The notes: generated by a model not told the origin, from the letters alone. 64,000 bases of DNA from an uncultured Flavobacteriales bacterium (GCA_937876195.1 CALEIK010000026.1:144742-208741), one strand, 5' to 3'. Positions 27,684-37,661 are shown, counted from the stretch's first letter. Translations and numbers: made by a program.

Positions 27684-28838
27684 ATGAGTATAAATTACAC
27701 TGTAGACTTATTGCATGAGTTGGATAGTTTATCCAAGATTCATACGTTGCATCGTCCAGATATAGACGGTATTATGCACGAGTTTTCAAAACGAATCATC
27801 GTTCCTCTTCGGATTGAGCGAATTAGTGCTTGGTTGTTTAATGCAGAAAAATCAGAGATGGTTTCAATTGGAGAATACGACTCACGGACTTCTGAATTTT
27901 CAAATAATTCAACTTTGCCTTATACTCAATATAAAAAGTACATCGAACATCTTTATGACAATAAAATATTGATTTCTCCAAATGTATTGACAGATTCTCG
28001 ATTGGATGAATTGGTCGTTCCATATTCTATCCCAAACGGTGTTATCTCCTTAATGGATATTCCGCTTAGGATGCAGGGTGAATTGATCGGTGTGATGTGT
28101 TTTGAAAAGACTGGGAACGTTGAACGTGTTTTTTCGGATGAAGATCAATTCTTTGCACTCAGCATCAGTAATGTTTTCTCTTCGCTTTTGGAAGCCCGAA
28201 AAAGAAGAATTTTGCAAGAGAAATTGGACAAAGAACTGGAGCAACGGGAGTTGTTGCTGAAAGAACTGAAACACCGCATCAAGAATAATTTAGCGGTGGT
28301 TTCAAGTCTCATTCGTCTTCAATCGGTGCGCTCTAAAGATGATTTTCACCGAGGGCTTTTTCTAGATTGCAACAACCGAGTAGAATCGATTTCTTCCATC
28401 TATGATTTGATTTACAAAACAGACAATATTCAAGTAGTCAATTTTGAGCATTACATTGCGGCAATCGTTGAGAAGACAAAAGACTATTTTAAAACTCAGT
28501 TCGGTTTCATTGAAGTGCAGTACAATTTACCAAATTTTCAAATCGATTTTGACAAGGCAGTTCCAATTGCACTGATTATTAACGAGGTAATTACAAATTC
28601 GTATAAGCACGCTTTTATAGAAAAGGACAAAGGTGAAATTCACATTAACGCAACTTTTGACAATAATGTGTTGACAATTACCATACATGACGATGGCATT
28701 GGATTTTCTCTACTTCCTATAAATGATTCGCTCGGTATGAGTATTGTTGATGGCTTGGTTGCTCAAATTAATGGTAATTATTCTTTCACCGGGGAAGACG
28801 GTAGCACATTTAAAATGAGCGTTTCCTTGGCTGAATAG
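27684..28838 (+). CDS. Cytosolic GAF-domain sensor histidine kinase (HisKA_2/HWE type)
   Basis: A 384-residue soluble kinase. An N-terminal GAF domain (about 15-165) is followed by a coiled coil and a HisKA_2-type phosphoacceptor region LLKELKHRIKNNLAVVSSLIRLQ with the His in KHRIKNN, and an HATPase domain (about 285-384) with NEVITNSYKHAF (N box) and HDDGIGF (G1 box). There is no membrane segment. No response regulator is adjacent; the nearest genes encode a membrane enzyme and a TPR-SpoIIE phosphatase. The signal is unknown. Confidence 0.9.
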   Translation: MSINYTVDLLHELDSLSKIHTLHRPDIDGIMHEFSKRIIVPLRIERISAWLFNAEKSEMVSIGEYDSRTSEFSNNSTLPYTQYKKYIEHLYDNKILISPNVLTDSRLDELVVPYSIPNGVISLMDIPLRMQGELIGVMCFEKTGNVERVFSDEDQFFALSISNVFSSLLEARKRRILQEKLDKELEQRELLLKELKHRIKNNLAVVSSLIRLQSVRSKDDFHRGLFLDCNNRVESISSIYDLIYKTDNIQVVNFEHYIAAIVEKTKDYFKTQFGFIEVQYNLPNFQIDFDKAVPIALIINEVITNSYKHAFIEKDKGEIHINATFDNNVLTITIHDDGIGFSLLPINDSLGMSIVDGLVAQINGNYSFTGEDGSTFKMSVSLAE

Positions 28839-28905
28839 ACAGGGCATCAGAAAAATGTTTATTTTGTTCCACTCATTCTAATAGGAAACAAATCGAATAG
28901 ATAGT

Positions 28906-29814
28906 ATGTGGAAGATGACCGTTTTTTTAATAGGGACGTTGATTGTTGTTCCGATCTTGGCGTTTAATTACGATAGCGCCCCCACGGAAATTCAAACGTC
29001 AATTATTTGGACAGTCGTAACATCTTATGTCATTCTTGCCAGTCTGTGTTTCATTGTTAGTACCATTGCCAATAATTACAGCCAGGTGGATAAACTATGG
29101 AGCATTGCACCAGTGATTTATGCTTGGCAAATTGCGTACATCACCGATTGGGAGTCGCGCATTGTTCTAATCGCTGTAGTCATAACAATTTGGGGAGCAC
29201 GCTTGACGTATAATTTTGGCAGACGTGGAGGATATTCTTGGAAATTTTGGGAAGGGGATGAGGATTATCGTTGGGCTGTTTTACGAGCAAAGCCTGAATT
29301 TCAAGCGCCTTGGAAGTGGATGTTGTTTAATCTTTTTTTTATCAGTTTCTACCAAATGGGATTGGTGTTAATCATCGTTTTCCCAATGATCAAATCGGTG
29401 GAGGGAAGTGAATTGATGTGGGTGGATTATCTCTTGGCAGCTTTGGCCGCGTTCTTTGTTGTAATTGAGTTCATCGCTGACCAACAACAATACAATTTCC
29501 AAACGGAGAAATACAGAAGAATTAATGCCAATGAACAAATGGGAGAATATGCTGACGGCTTCGTAAAAACTGGACTTTGGAGCATTGTAAGGCATCCCAA
29601 TTATGCAGCGGAACAAAGCGTTTGGATAACCATCTATTTCTTTTCTGTTGTCGCGACAGGAGTTTGGGCGAATTGGTCAGTTATTGGAGCTGTTTTGTTG
29701 GTCTTACTGTTTTTGGGAAGTTCAAATTTCAGTGAAGAAATTACAGCTAAGAAGTATCCGAAGTACAAGGAATATCAGAAGAAAGTACCACGGTTTATTC
29801 CATTTTTAAAATAA
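28906..29814 (+). CDS. DUF1295 family membrane protein (steroid 5-alpha-reductase-like fold)
   Basis: A 302-residue integral membrane protein with about seven hydrophobic segments and the C-terminal motif GLWSIVRHPNYAAEQSVW...KYPKYKEYQKKVPRFIP split over residues about 215-300, as in DUF1295 and related reductase/methyltransferase-like proteins. The Arg-His-Pro-Asn-Tyr motif is the likely cofactor-binding part. The substrate is unknown. It follows the histidine kinase gene by 67 bp on the same strand. Confidence 0.8.
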   Translation: MWKMTVFLIGTLIVVPILAFNYDSAPTEIQTSIIWTVVTSYVILASLCFIVSTIANNYSQVDKLWSIAPVIYAWQIAYITDWESRIVLIAVVITIWGARLTYNFGRRGGYSWKFWEGDEDYRWAVLRAKPEFQAPWKWMLFNLFFISFYQMGLVLIIVFPMIKSVEGSELMWVDYLLAALAAFFVVIEFIADQQQYNFQTEKYRRINANEQMGEYADGFVKTGLWSIVRHPNYAAEQSVWITIYFFSVVATGVWANWSVIGAVLLVLLFLGSSNFSEEITAKKYPKYKEYQKKVPRFIPFLK

Positions 29815-29899
29815 TTGACAAAAGGAATAGAGATAAAGTGCGAATCGTAGGTTCAGTATGTCATGTAAATTTTTCTAGTAACTTTAGATTATTAGATGC

Positions 29900-31888
29900 A
29901 TGAGGATAAGTAAGTTAAATAGCCTGATAGTTATAGTTGCGCTCATTGGTGCATCTATCGCTTTTTCACAAAATGATCCTTATCAAAAGAAATTAGAGGC
30001 ACAACTTACTTCTACAGCTCACGATACAACGCGCGCCAGAATTTACATCGATTTGGCTGAGTATATTTCCGAGGAAAGTGAATGGATGGCGTACAATCAA
30101 AAAGCCCTTCAACTAGCGAACAAGCATTTAAAATCAGCAAAGGGTAAGGAGCTTTTATTCTATTTGAAGATTAAAGCCCATGCTGTTGGAAATCTAGGTT
30201 ATTACCACGATCACCATGGAAACCTGTCAAAATCGATAGATTATTATTTTGAGTCACTCCGTTTGTATGATGCAGCAAAGAACGAGTCTGGTAAGGCAGC
30301 AATCCTTGGAAATCTTGGAATTATCTATACAAACAGAGGCGACTATGAAGAGGCACTGGATTACCTCGACCAAGCGCTGAAACTTAAGCTTAAGTACGAG
30401 CCAGATAATGTTGCAAAAAACTATATAAATCTTGGCGCCTGTCTTGAGGGAAAAGGGGACGACGCCAAAGGACTCGAATACTATTTCAAGGCACTGAATG
30501 CAGCGGAAGATGTCAGCAATAATTATGATCTTGCTATTGCTTCGAATAATATTGGGACGTGGTATTACACACGGAAGAATTATGAGTTGGCAAAGCCGTA
30601 TTTGAAAAGAGCTATTGATTTGAGCCTATCGGAAGATGACGAATCAGGGGCTGCATGGATTATGGCGAATCTGTCTAATTGCTATGTGGCTGAAAGCAAA
30701 TATGACAGTGCACGCGTTTATTTGGCAGAAGCAAGTGAAATTGCCAAACGTTATCCCTATCCTCCATTGCTCCAAACCGTTTCAGAGAAGCATTTTAATT
30801 ACTACATGGTCATTGGCGACTATAAGAATGCCATCAAGGAATTACAGATTTCGGAACTGATGAAGGATTCGTTGGACAATGTAGGAGCTCAAAAAACGGC
30901 GTTACGCCAGAAGTTGGAATACGATTATAACCTCGAACAGACCGCACAAAAGTTAAAACGAGAAGAGGAGAAAAAGAGGGAAGAACAGCGTTTTTATTTT
31001 ATTTTGGGCGGTCTTATTCTGTCGGCATTTTTTGCATTGTTCATTTACAATCGCCTGCGGATCACCAAAAATCAGAAAAAGGTCATTGAATCACAAAAGC
31101 AAGCCGTCGAGCACCAAAAAGTTATTATCGAAGAGAAAAATGGTGAAATTGTAGATTCCATCAATTATGCGCGGAAAGTACAAGAGGCAATTCTTCCCTC
31201 TTTGCAAAATTTTGAGGATAATTTTGAGGATCACTTTCTTGTTTATTTACCGAAAGATATTGTTGCGGGTGATTTTTACTGGTTTTACAAAACGAATCAA
31301 CAGATTTATTTTGCAGTGGCGGATTGTACAGGCCACGGAGTGCCTGGGGCGTTAGTTAGCGTAGTTTGTGCGAACGCGTTGGAAAGGGCAGTGAAGGAAT
31401 TGTCCAATCCCACAACAGCCAATGTACTAGACTTGGTAACACAGTATGTCACTGAGCGATTTGACAAAGAGGGAGCAGAGGTGAAGGATGGAATGGACAT
31501 TGCGCTCTGTCGAATTGATGTCACGAACAATATGCTGCAATTTTCTGGTGCGTTTAATCCATGCGTCATCGTGAGGGATAATCAATTGACTGAATTGAAA
31601 GGAGATAGACGTCCGATAGGCAAATACGTAGATGATACAAAATTTACCACGCAGGACATAGAAGTGAGAAAGGGTGATTGGATCTACCTTTACACGGATG
31701 GATTTCAGGATCAATTTGGCGGAGCTGAAGGAAAAAAATACAAATCGAGCGCGTTTCGAAATTTACTTCTGACACATTCGAATGAACCTGGACGAATACA
31801 GGGCGAGTACTTTACACGAGAAATTAGTAGCTGGAGGGGAAATCTTGACCAAATTGACGATGTCTGTATTTTAGGAGTACAGATCTAA
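29900..31888 (+). CDS. TPR-repeat SpoIIE/PP2C-type serine phosphatase
   Basis: A 662-residue membrane signalling protein: signal peptide (about 1-23, ending AFSQ), several tetratricopeptide repeats (about 60-330, e.g. AILGNLGIIYTNRGDYEEAL), one transmembrane helix (about 365-385), a coiled coil (390-425) and a C-terminal SpoIIE phosphatase domain from about 450 with DIVAGDFYW, ADCTGHGVPGALVS and DDVCILGVQI. The TPR part is predicted to be periplasmic and the phosphatase cytoplasmic. Its output domain is closely similar to that of the gene at 39468. No anti-sigma or anti-anti-sigma partner is in view. Confidence 0.92.
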   Translation: MRISKLNSLIVIVALIGASIAFSQNDPYQKKLEAQLTSTAHDTTRARIYIDLAEYISEESEWMAYNQKALQLANKHLKSAKGKELLFYLKIKAHAVGNLGYYHDHHGNLSKSIDYYFESLRLYDAAKNESGKAAILGNLGIIYTNRGDYEEALDYLDQALKLKLKYEPDNVAKNYINLGACLEGKGDDAKGLEYYFKALNAAEDVSNNYDLAIASNNIGTWYYTRKNYELAKPYLKRAIDLSLSEDDESGAAWIMANLSNCYVAESKYDSARVYLAEASEIAKRYPYPPLLQTVSEKHFNYYMVIGDYKNAIKELQISELMKDSLDNVGAQKTALRQKLEYDYNLEQTAQKLKREEEKKREEQRFYFILGGLILSAFFALFIYNRLRITKNQKKVIESQKQAVEHQKVIIEEKNGEIVDSINYARKVQEAILPSLQNFEDNFEDHFLVYLPKDIVAGDFYWFYKTNQQIYFAVADCTGHGVPGALVSVVCANALERAVKELSNPTTANVLDLVTQYVTERFDKEGAEVKDGMDIALCRIDVTNNMLQFSGAFNPCVIVRDNQLTELKGDRRPIGKYVDDTKFTTQDIEVRKGDWIYLYTDGFQDQFGGAEGKKYKSSAFRNLLLTHSNEPGRIQGEYFTREISSWRGNLDQIDDVCILGVQI

Positions 31889-31962
31889 TGAGTGCTTCCA
31901 ACCACCACAACTCAAACAAATCATTTAACTTTAGCCCACAAAAGTAAAAATCACCATTTCGA

Positions 31963-32721
31963 ATGAAAAAAACAGCATTGATAACAGGCGCGACAAGTGG
32001 AATTGGTAAAGCAACGGCTAGAAGACTTGCAGAAGAAGATTTTCAGTTGGTAATTTGTGGGAGACGTCAAGAGCGACTGGATGAATTACTCCAAGAGCTC
32101 GGAGCAATTACTGAGGTTCACTGCCTGAACTTTGATGTTAGGGATAAAGATGCAGTTTTTAAAGCAGTCGAAAGTATTCCTGCGGCATTCGCCAAGATTG
32201 ATGTTCTCATTAACAATGCTGGAAATGCACATGGCTTAGATTCTGTTGAGAATGGTTCACTGGATGACTGGGACGCTATGATCGATATCAATGTAAAGGG
32301 ACTTTTGTACGTTTCCAAAGCTATTTTCCCCAAAATGATTGCGCAGAAGTCGGGACACATCATTAACATCGGTTCCACTGCCGCAAAAGAAGTGTATCCA
32401 AATGGAAATGTTTATTGCGCAAGTAAACATGCGGTGGATGCCCTCAATCAAGGAATGCGCATTGATCTCAATCAATATGGAATTCGCGTTGGTGGAATAC
32501 ATCCTGGAATGGTAGAAACAGAATTTAGTGAAGTGCGATTTAAAGGCGACAAAGAAAGAGCTGCGAAAGTCTATCAAGGATTTAAACCGTTGCAAGCCGA
32601 AGATATCGCTGATATTATTCACTTTGTAATTTCTAGACCATACCATGTCAATATTGCAGATTTGGTAGTAATGTCGACTGCCCAAGCGACTAGCACAATT
32701 GTAAAAAAGGAGTTGGTGTAG
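31963..32721 (+). CDS. SDR family NAD(P)-dependent oxidoreductase (YdfG-like)
   Basis: A 252-residue classical short-chain dehydrogenase with the cofactor motif TGATSGIGKA (8-17), NNAG at 84-87, Ser138, and YxxxK with Tyr151 and Lys155. The first-strand GRRQERL motif suggests NADP(H). The best match by motif pattern is the YdfG-type 3-hydroxy acid (serine/3-hydroxypropionate) dehydrogenase group, but substrate is not determined by what can be seen. It appears to be a single gene. Confidence 0.88.
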   Translation: MKKTALITGATSGIGKATARRLAEEDFQLVICGRRQERLDELLQELGAITEVHCLNFDVRDKDAVFKAVESIPAAFAKIDVLINNAGNAHGLDSVENGSLDDWDAMIDINVKGLLYVSKAIFPKMIAQKSGHIINIGSTAAKEVYPNGNVYCASKHAVDALNQGMRIDLNQYGIRVGGIHPGMVETEFSEVRFKGDKERAAKVYQGFKPLQAEDIADIIHFVISRPYHVNIADLVVMSTAQATSTIVKKELV

Positions 32722-32834
32722 TTTGATAATCCCGCATCCTCCACCATTCACCGAATAATAGCCACAACTCACCTATTTCTGCTTTTTATTCCTTGGGTTG
32801 CGCTGTACATTTGATTCAACAAAAACAACGTATT

Positions 32835-33575
32835 ATGAATTTTACACCAAAACGCAGACCGTTACGCCACCAAAAAGCAAAAGTGCTTGCAGGCGTGTTA
32901 TTAATTTCCTTTGGAGTTTTATTTCTTGCAGAAAGAATGGGCGCTCCAATTCCTGATTGGGTGATTTCCTGGAAAACAGGGATGATCGCTATTGGGGTTG
33001 TGACCTTGTACAGACATTACTGGCAAAAGCTCTGGGGTTTTGTTTTGATCATTGTGGGTGGAGTATTCTTACTGAATGATATTCTCCCAGGGGCTGTTGA
33101 CAAAAATCTTCTGTTGCCAATCATGATTATTATTTTCGGGGTAGTAACGCTAGTGAAGGGAACCAATCTTTTTCAAAAAAAAAAGGCAGGAGGTCAACAT
33201 GTAATGTTTGATTCCACAGAAGATTTTTCTTCTGACGAATTTGTAGAAACTTCCACTTATTTTGGAGGCACCAAAAAGAACGTAGTCAGCAAGAAGTTTA
33301 AAGGAGGAAATTTTGTAACAGCTTTTGGTGGAACAGAGGTTAATTTGACCAAAGCAGAAGTAGAACATCCCATCGAAATTAAGAGCAATACAGCATTTGG
33401 TGAATTGAAACTTATTGTTCCCGCTCATTGGCAGGTTAGATCAGAGATCACGTGCGTGTTTGGTGGTGTTGACGATAGTCGTTCTACCGTAAGTGACCTT
33501 GGTCAAGATGACCGAAAAATTGTTACCTTAACTGGAAATTGCCTCTTCGGAGAAGTAAAAGTGATCAGCTATTAA
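32835..33575 (+). CDS. LiaF-like/DUF5668 transmembrane protein
   Basis: A 246-residue protein with an N-terminal cluster of four hydrophobic helices (about 18-115; GVLLISFGVLFLAERMG and similar), followed by a soluble beta-rich domain (about 140-246) with repeated FGG/FGE motifs (TAFGGTEVNLTKAEV, NTAFGELKLIVP, CVFGGVDDSR), the pattern of the LiaF C-terminal 'cell wall-active antibiotics response' family. The start at 32835 is preferred over one 14 codons upstream. It is translationally coupled (1-bp overlap) to the sensor kinase gene that follows, as liaF is to liaRS in Firmicutes, though that kinase belongs to a different class. Confidence 0.83.
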   Translation: MNFTPKRRPLRHQKAKVLAGVLLISFGVLFLAERMGAPIPDWVISWKTGMIAIGVVTLYRHYWQKLWGFVLIIVGGVFLLNDILPGAVDKNLLLPIMIIIFGVVTLVKGTNLFQKKKAGGQHVMFDSTEDFSSDEFVETSTYFGGTKKNVVSKKFKGGNFVTAFGGTEVNLTKAEVEHPIEIKSNTAFGELKLIVPAHWQVRSEITCVFGGVDDSRSTVSDLGQDDRKIVTLTGNCLFGEVKVISY

Positions 33576-34615
33576 TGGCGAACCAACCAAATATGTATTC
33601 CTTTACAGCAAGAATTACAATTCTTGCTGTATTTGCTGGTTGTGGTTTGTTGTATTTTTCATTCATGCAGAGCATCGGCCTGTCCAAAATGAATGCAGCA
33701 ATCGATAGTATCTCGTTGTTTGCGTTAATTGCTGGATTCGGAATACTGATTCGCTTGATTCAAAATTATTTCCACGCAAAATCGCCCTTAAACTTGCCAA
33801 ACATCAGTACAATTGTGCTGTTTGGAGCATTGCTCATGTCGGTCAATCATTTTAGTTCGTTGTATTTCTTTTCGGGTGGAGAGGATCAAGTACACATACT
33901 GCGCTATGCGTTTTTACCGAAGTCAATTTTCAGTTTGTTTTTGTTAGCACTGATTCTTATCTACCATTGGTCGCAACAACAGAAACATGAGATGGAAAAA
34001 ATCAATCAACGTACCCTTGAAAAGGAACGTGAAGCACTGAAAATTCAACTCAACAGCTTGCAGCAACAGTTTCAGCCGCACTTTTTGTTCAACAGTTTAA
34101 ATTCCATCAATGCATTAACGATAAGTAATCCAACAGAGGCGCAGCGGATGATTCAATTACTGTCTGAGTTTATGCGCGGTGCTATTCGTGAAAACCAAGC
34201 TGAGCTCATTTCACTCAAAGAGGAAATTCGACATTTACAGTTGTATACGGACATCGAAAAAGTGCGTTTCGGCGATCGCCTAAGTGTTGCTTATGACGTG
34301 CCAGAGGAATTGTTGGACTTCAAACTACCACACCTAATTTTGCAACCGATGATTGAAAATGCGGTGAAGTATGGATTGTACGGAAGTATAGACACTGTAG
34401 AAATCTCCATCGTTGCCACGTTAGAACAGGACAAACTAGTCATTCGAATGAGCAATCCATTCGACCCAACTACGAGTGCTGGAGCAAAGGGTACTGGCTA
34501 CGGGCTTCAATCCATCGAGAAAAAAATGCAAATCATCTACCACCAAGCCAATTTACTCAGTGTTCATGGAAATGAAAATGTATTTATTGTTGAATTGATA
34601 ATTCCACGAATATGA
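33575..34615 (+). CDS. LytS-type sensor histidine kinase (His_kinase, PF06580)
   Basis: A 346-residue membrane kinase. The N-terminal half has about four transmembrane helices (10-130), followed by a coiled coil and a His_kinase domain with QFQPHFLFNSLNSINAL (phosphoacceptor His) and an HATPase part with LILQPMIENAVKYGL and GTGYGLQSIEKKM. The start at 33575 overlaps the preceding stop by one base, and the 3' end overlaps the response-regulator gene by 4 bp, so all three genes are co-translated. The stimulus is unknown; coupling with a LiaF-like protein suggests envelope stress. Confidence 0.9.
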   Translation: MANQPNMYSFTARITILAVFAGCGLLYFSFMQSIGLSKMNAAIDSISLFALIAGFGILIRLIQNYFHAKSPLNLPNISTIVLFGALLMSVNHFSSLYFFSGGEDQVHILRYAFLPKSIFSLFLLALILIYHWSQQQKHEMEKINQRTLEKEREALKIQLNSLQQQFQPHFLFNSLNSINALTISNPTEAQRMIQLLSEFMRGAIRENQAELISLKEEIRHLQLYTDIEKVRFGDRLSVAYDVPEELLDFKLPHLILQPMIENAVKYGLYGSIDTVEISIVATLEQDKLVIRMSNPFDPTTSAGAKGTGYGLQSIEKKMQIIYHQANLLSVHGNENVFIVELIIPRI

Positions 34616-35349
34616 AAAAGATCATTATCATCGACGACGAACCTTTAGCACGCTCCATCGTGATGTCGTTTTTGGCAGATTATGAAAACATCGAAATTGT
34701 AGCAGAATGCAACAACGGTTTCGAAGGACTAAAAGCCATTGAAGAGCACCAACCCGATCTATTGTTTTTGGACATTCAAATGCCGAAAATCAACGGATTT
34801 GAAATGCTGGAGTTGTTGGACGAACATCCATCCGTCATTTTCACCACAGCTTTCGATGAGTATGCGATAAAAGCGTTTGAAACATCAGCCGTGGATTATT
34901 TGTTAAAACCATTTACGAGAGAACGGTTCGATAAAGCGATGGAGAAATGGTTGCAATCCGAAGGTAAGTTGGCCGAAAAAGTTCCAGCGATTGGAGAAAT
35001 AGCGCAAAAACAGCCCGATGAGGGCTCGCGAATTGTGGTGAAGGACGGTGGAACTATTCAAATTATTCCAACCTCAGACGTTGTGTATATCGAAGCGTAT
35101 GATGACTACGTAAAAATCCATACAGACAAGCGTTATTTCTTGAAAAAGAAGACGATGAATTATTACGAACAGGCCTTAAGTTCTACGGATTTTATTCGCA
35201 TTCATCGCTCGTACATTATCAATGTCAATTATTTAACGCGCATTGATGCATTTGAAAAAAACAGCTACCGGGCCACGATGACCAATCAAGCCCAAGTACC
35301 CATCAGCAGAAGTGCATACAGCGATTTAAAGGAAATTCTGGGCGTATAA
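34612..35349 (+). CDS. LytTR-family response regulator
   Basis: A 245-residue regulator with a receiver domain (Asp54 in LLFLDIQMP; DDE near 8-10; Thr in FTTAFDEYA; Lys in LLKPF) and a C-terminal LytTR DNA-binding domain (about 140-245; VVYIEAYDDYVKIHT, FIRIHRSYIINVNYL, VPISRSAYSDLKEIL). It is the partner of the LytS-like kinase encoded just upstream. LytTR regulators bind direct repeats; I could not identify targets here. Confidence 0.93.
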   Translation: MKKIIIIDDEPLARSIVMSFLADYENIEIVAECNNGFEGLKAIEEHQPDLLFLDIQMPKINGFEMLELLDEHPSVIFTTAFDEYAIKAFETSAVDYLLKPFTRERFDKAMEKWLQSEGKLAEKVPAIGEIAQKQPDEGSRIVVKDGGTIQIIPTSDVVYIEAYDDYVKIHTDKRYFLKKKTMNYYEQALSSTDFIRIHRSYIINVNYLTRIDAFEKNSYRATMTNQAQVPISRSAYSDLKEILGV

Positions 35350-35367
35350 ATGTGACAAAAGTCATTA

Positions 35368-35395
35368 TTTGGCGCTATTATTATTCCTACATTTG
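35368..35395 (+). promoter_or_regulatory. Promoter of kynA
   Basis: TTTG at 35368-35371 and TACATTTG at 35388-35395 match the Bacteroidota -33 and -7 elements with a 16-base spacer. The ATG follows 23 bases after the -7 box. Confidence 0.5.
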
Positions 35396-35418
35396 AACAC
35401 ATACTATTTAACGGAAAA

Positions 35419-36372
35419 ATGACGAGGGAAGAATTATTGAAAGCAATTGATGAGAAGTACACAGCCATGGGACAAAATCCTGATGTGCACTTGTCGGGAT
35501 TGTTACATGCAGAACCGATTACATATTGGGACTACATCCAAGTAGATGCCTTATTAGGATTGCAGTCGCAACGCACCGTGCTTAAAGACGAAATGGTGTT
35601 CATTATGTACCATCAAATCAATGAAATTTTGTTCAAAATGATTTTATGGGAGATCGATCAGGTTTCGCATGAAGATCCGATTACTACTCAAAAATTTTCC
35701 AAGCATTTAGATAGAGTCAGTCGTTATTTTGACATGCTTTCCAACTCGTTTACCATCATGGGAGACGGAATGGACGTTGATCAATACATGAAATTTAGAG
35801 ATACATTGACACCTGCAAGTGGATTTCAAAGTGCACAATACCGCAAAATTGAATTTGCTTCTACGGAATTAATCAATTTAATTGATTTTAGGTTCCGAAA
35901 AACAATTGATCGAGATACGCCCTATACGCACGCTTATGACCACTTGTATTGGCAAGCTGCAGGAGTGGATCATGCGACAGGAAAACGAAACAAGTTGATC
36001 GAAAATTTTGATGCTCGCTACAAAGAGGAGTTTTTGATTTTCATGCAAGAATACAACACCATCAACTTGTGGACGAAATTCAAAGCGCTGCCAGCAGAAG
36101 ATCAAAAAAATGTACAGTTAGTGAATGCGATGCGTCATTACGATCACACTGTGAACGTGAAATGGGTAATGCATCATTTGAACGCAGCAAAAAAATACTT
36201 GAATAGTGGAGAAACTTCTGCTGAAGCAACTGGCGGAAGTGAATGGCAGAAGTACATGCATCCGCGCTACCAACGTAGAATTTTCTTCCCTGAGTTGTGG
36301 ACGGTTGATGAGTTAGAGAACTGGGGTGTAGACAATTTGGAGGCGCATAAAGTGCTAACTCATGTAGATTAA
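35419..36372 (+). CDS. kynA: Tryptophan 2,3-dioxygenase
   Basis: A haem enzyme opening the indole ring of tryptophan to N-formylkynurenine, the first step of the kynurenine pathway. The 317-residue protein has the family motifs THWDYIQ-like TYWDYIQVDALLGLQS, MYHQINEILFKM with the distal residues, SGFQSAQYRKIEF, and a C-terminal HPRYQRRIFFPELW. No other kynurenine gene is next to it, and it is followed 24 bp later by purE, so the pathway is either completed elsewhere or partial. It has its own promoter. Confidence 0.94.
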   Translation: MTREELLKAIDEKYTAMGQNPDVHLSGLLHAEPITYWDYIQVDALLGLQSQRTVLKDEMVFIMYHQINEILFKMILWEIDQVSHEDPITTQKFSKHLDRVSRYFDMLSNSFTIMGDGMDVDQYMKFRDTLTPASGFQSAQYRKIEFASTELINLIDFRFRKTIDRDTPYTHAYDHLYWQAAGVDHATGKRNKLIENFDARYKEEFLIFMQEYNTINLWTKFKALPAEDQKNVQLVNAMRHYDHTVNVKWVMHHLNAAKKYLNSGETSAEATGGSEWQKYMHPRYQRRIFFPELWTVDELENWGVDNLEAHKVLTHVD

Positions 36373-36396
36373 CTATTTTTGTAAAAAAGGAATCGC

Positions 36397-36879
36397 ATGA
36401 TTGAAGTTGGAATTATAATGGGCAGCACATCGGATTTACCGGTAATGCAAGAGGCAGCGGATATATTGGATGAATTGGGAATTGGCTATGAGATCAACAT
36501 CGTTTCTGCTCACAGGACTCCAGAACTCATGTTTGAGTATGCGAAATCTGCTCACACCAGAGGACTGAAAGTCATCATAGCAGGTGCGGGCGGTGCTGCA
36601 CACCTACCAGGAATGACTGCTTCCTTAACGCCTTTACCAGTTATTGGAGTTCCAGTGAAATCGAGCAATTCCATCGATGGTTGGGACAGTATTCTTTCAA
36701 TTTTGCAGATGCCAGGAGGGATTCCAGTGGCTACTGTAGCGCTAAATGGAGCAAAGAATGCGGGAATTTTAGCAGCGAAAATCATAGGAGCTTCAAATCC
36801 TGAGGTACTTGCAAAAATGTCCAAGTACATGGAAGATTTAAAAGAGAAAGTCCTTAAGTCGGCATCAGAGCTGAAATAA
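36397..36879 (+). CDS. purE: 5-(carboxyamino)imidazole ribonucleotide mutase PurE
   Basis: Interconverts N5-CAIR and CAIR in purine synthesis. The 160-residue protein has GSTSDLPVM (9-17), the [10 protein letters not shown] segment with His39, and [15 protein letters not shown], all diagnostic for class I PurE. purK is not adjacent. It lies 24 bp after kynA on the same strand and converges on the rhomboid gene with 2 bp between stop codons. A TATTTTTG sequence at 36374-36381 may be its own -7 box. Confidence 0.96.
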   Translation: MIEVGIIMGSTSDLPVMQEAADILDELGIGYEINIVSAHRTPELMFEYAKSAHTRGLKVIIAGAGGAAHLPGMTASLTPLPVIGVPVKSSNSIDGWDSILSILQMPGGIPVATVALNGAKNAGILAAKIIGASNPEVLAKMSKYMEDLKEKVLKSASELK

Positions 36880-36881
36880 AC

Positions 36882-37661
36882 TCATTCCTTCTCTTTCTTT
36901 TGAACGTAATGATAGTGATAGGTGGGTCCGTTTGCTTCATTTTCAGCAGCTTTTCTTCGCTCCTCTTCTAATCGAATCCGTTCGTTCAGCTCCCCTTCAA
37001 AATCAGGTGGTTCTATTCCAAGTTCTTTCTCAATTTCAAACTGATACTTTGGTGATTGAGGTCCCTTTTTTCGGTAAATAAACGCCAAAGCAACACCTGA
37101 GATTAAGCCCATTAAGTGCCCTTCCCATGAAACATGCGGCTCCATAGGAAAAACGCCCCAAATTAAACTTCCGTAGACAAATGCCACAAATAAAGAAATT
37201 GCTTGCAAGGGCAAATATTTTCGCAACACTCCTGAAGTGAAGAGAAATCCAGCCATGGCATAAATCACTCCACTCATTCCAATGTGATAACTAAAGTTGT
37301 TTTCGGCAAACAGCCACACCCCAATTCCCGTAAAAAGCCATGAAAAGAAAAACACGCGGCCAGCGATAGAACGGTAGTAATAAACAATTGCGCCCAATAA
37401 AATGGCTGTTGGCATTGAGTTGTTGATGATATGTTCAATTTCTGTTTTAGAATGGATGAGCGGCATGAACAAAATCCCTTTCAAACTTGCAATGTCATGA
37501 GGTTTGACTCCGAACTTATAAAAATCCGTTGTAGGAAAAAGGTGATCCGCCCAGTAAACGAGCCAAAGCACAATGAGGACGAGCAGTGGGTAGACCACGG
37601 CTTCCTTGGTAGAACCGAAAGGATGTGCATTTTTCATGGAAAAGCAATTGTCAAAAGACAT
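36882..37661 (-). CDS. Rhomboid family intramembrane serine protease
   Basis: A 259-residue protein with about six transmembrane helices. The catalytic residues are visible as Ser130 in GMSG (128-131) and His182 in HVSWEGHLMG; the HIINNSMP segment in helix 2 corresponds to the family's H-x-x-x-N motif. A charged C-terminal tail (about 200-259) is cytoplasmic. The start could be at 37661 or at a second ATG eight codons downstream (37637). The substrate is unknown. It is divergent from the DUF2480 gene. Confidence 0.88.
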   Translation of the reverse strand: MSFDNCFSMKNAHPFGSTKEAVVYPLLVLIVLWLVYWADHLFPTTDFYKFGVKPHDIASLKGILFMPLIHSKTEIEHIINNSMPTAILLGAIVYYYRSIAGRVFFFSWLFTGIGVWLFAENNFSYHIGMSGVIYAMAGFLFTSGVLRKYLPLQAISLFVAFVYGSLIWGVFPMEPHVSWEGHLMGLISGVALAFIYRKKGPQSPKYQFEIEKELGIEPPDFEGELNERIRLEEERRKAAENEANGPTYHYHYVQKKEKE

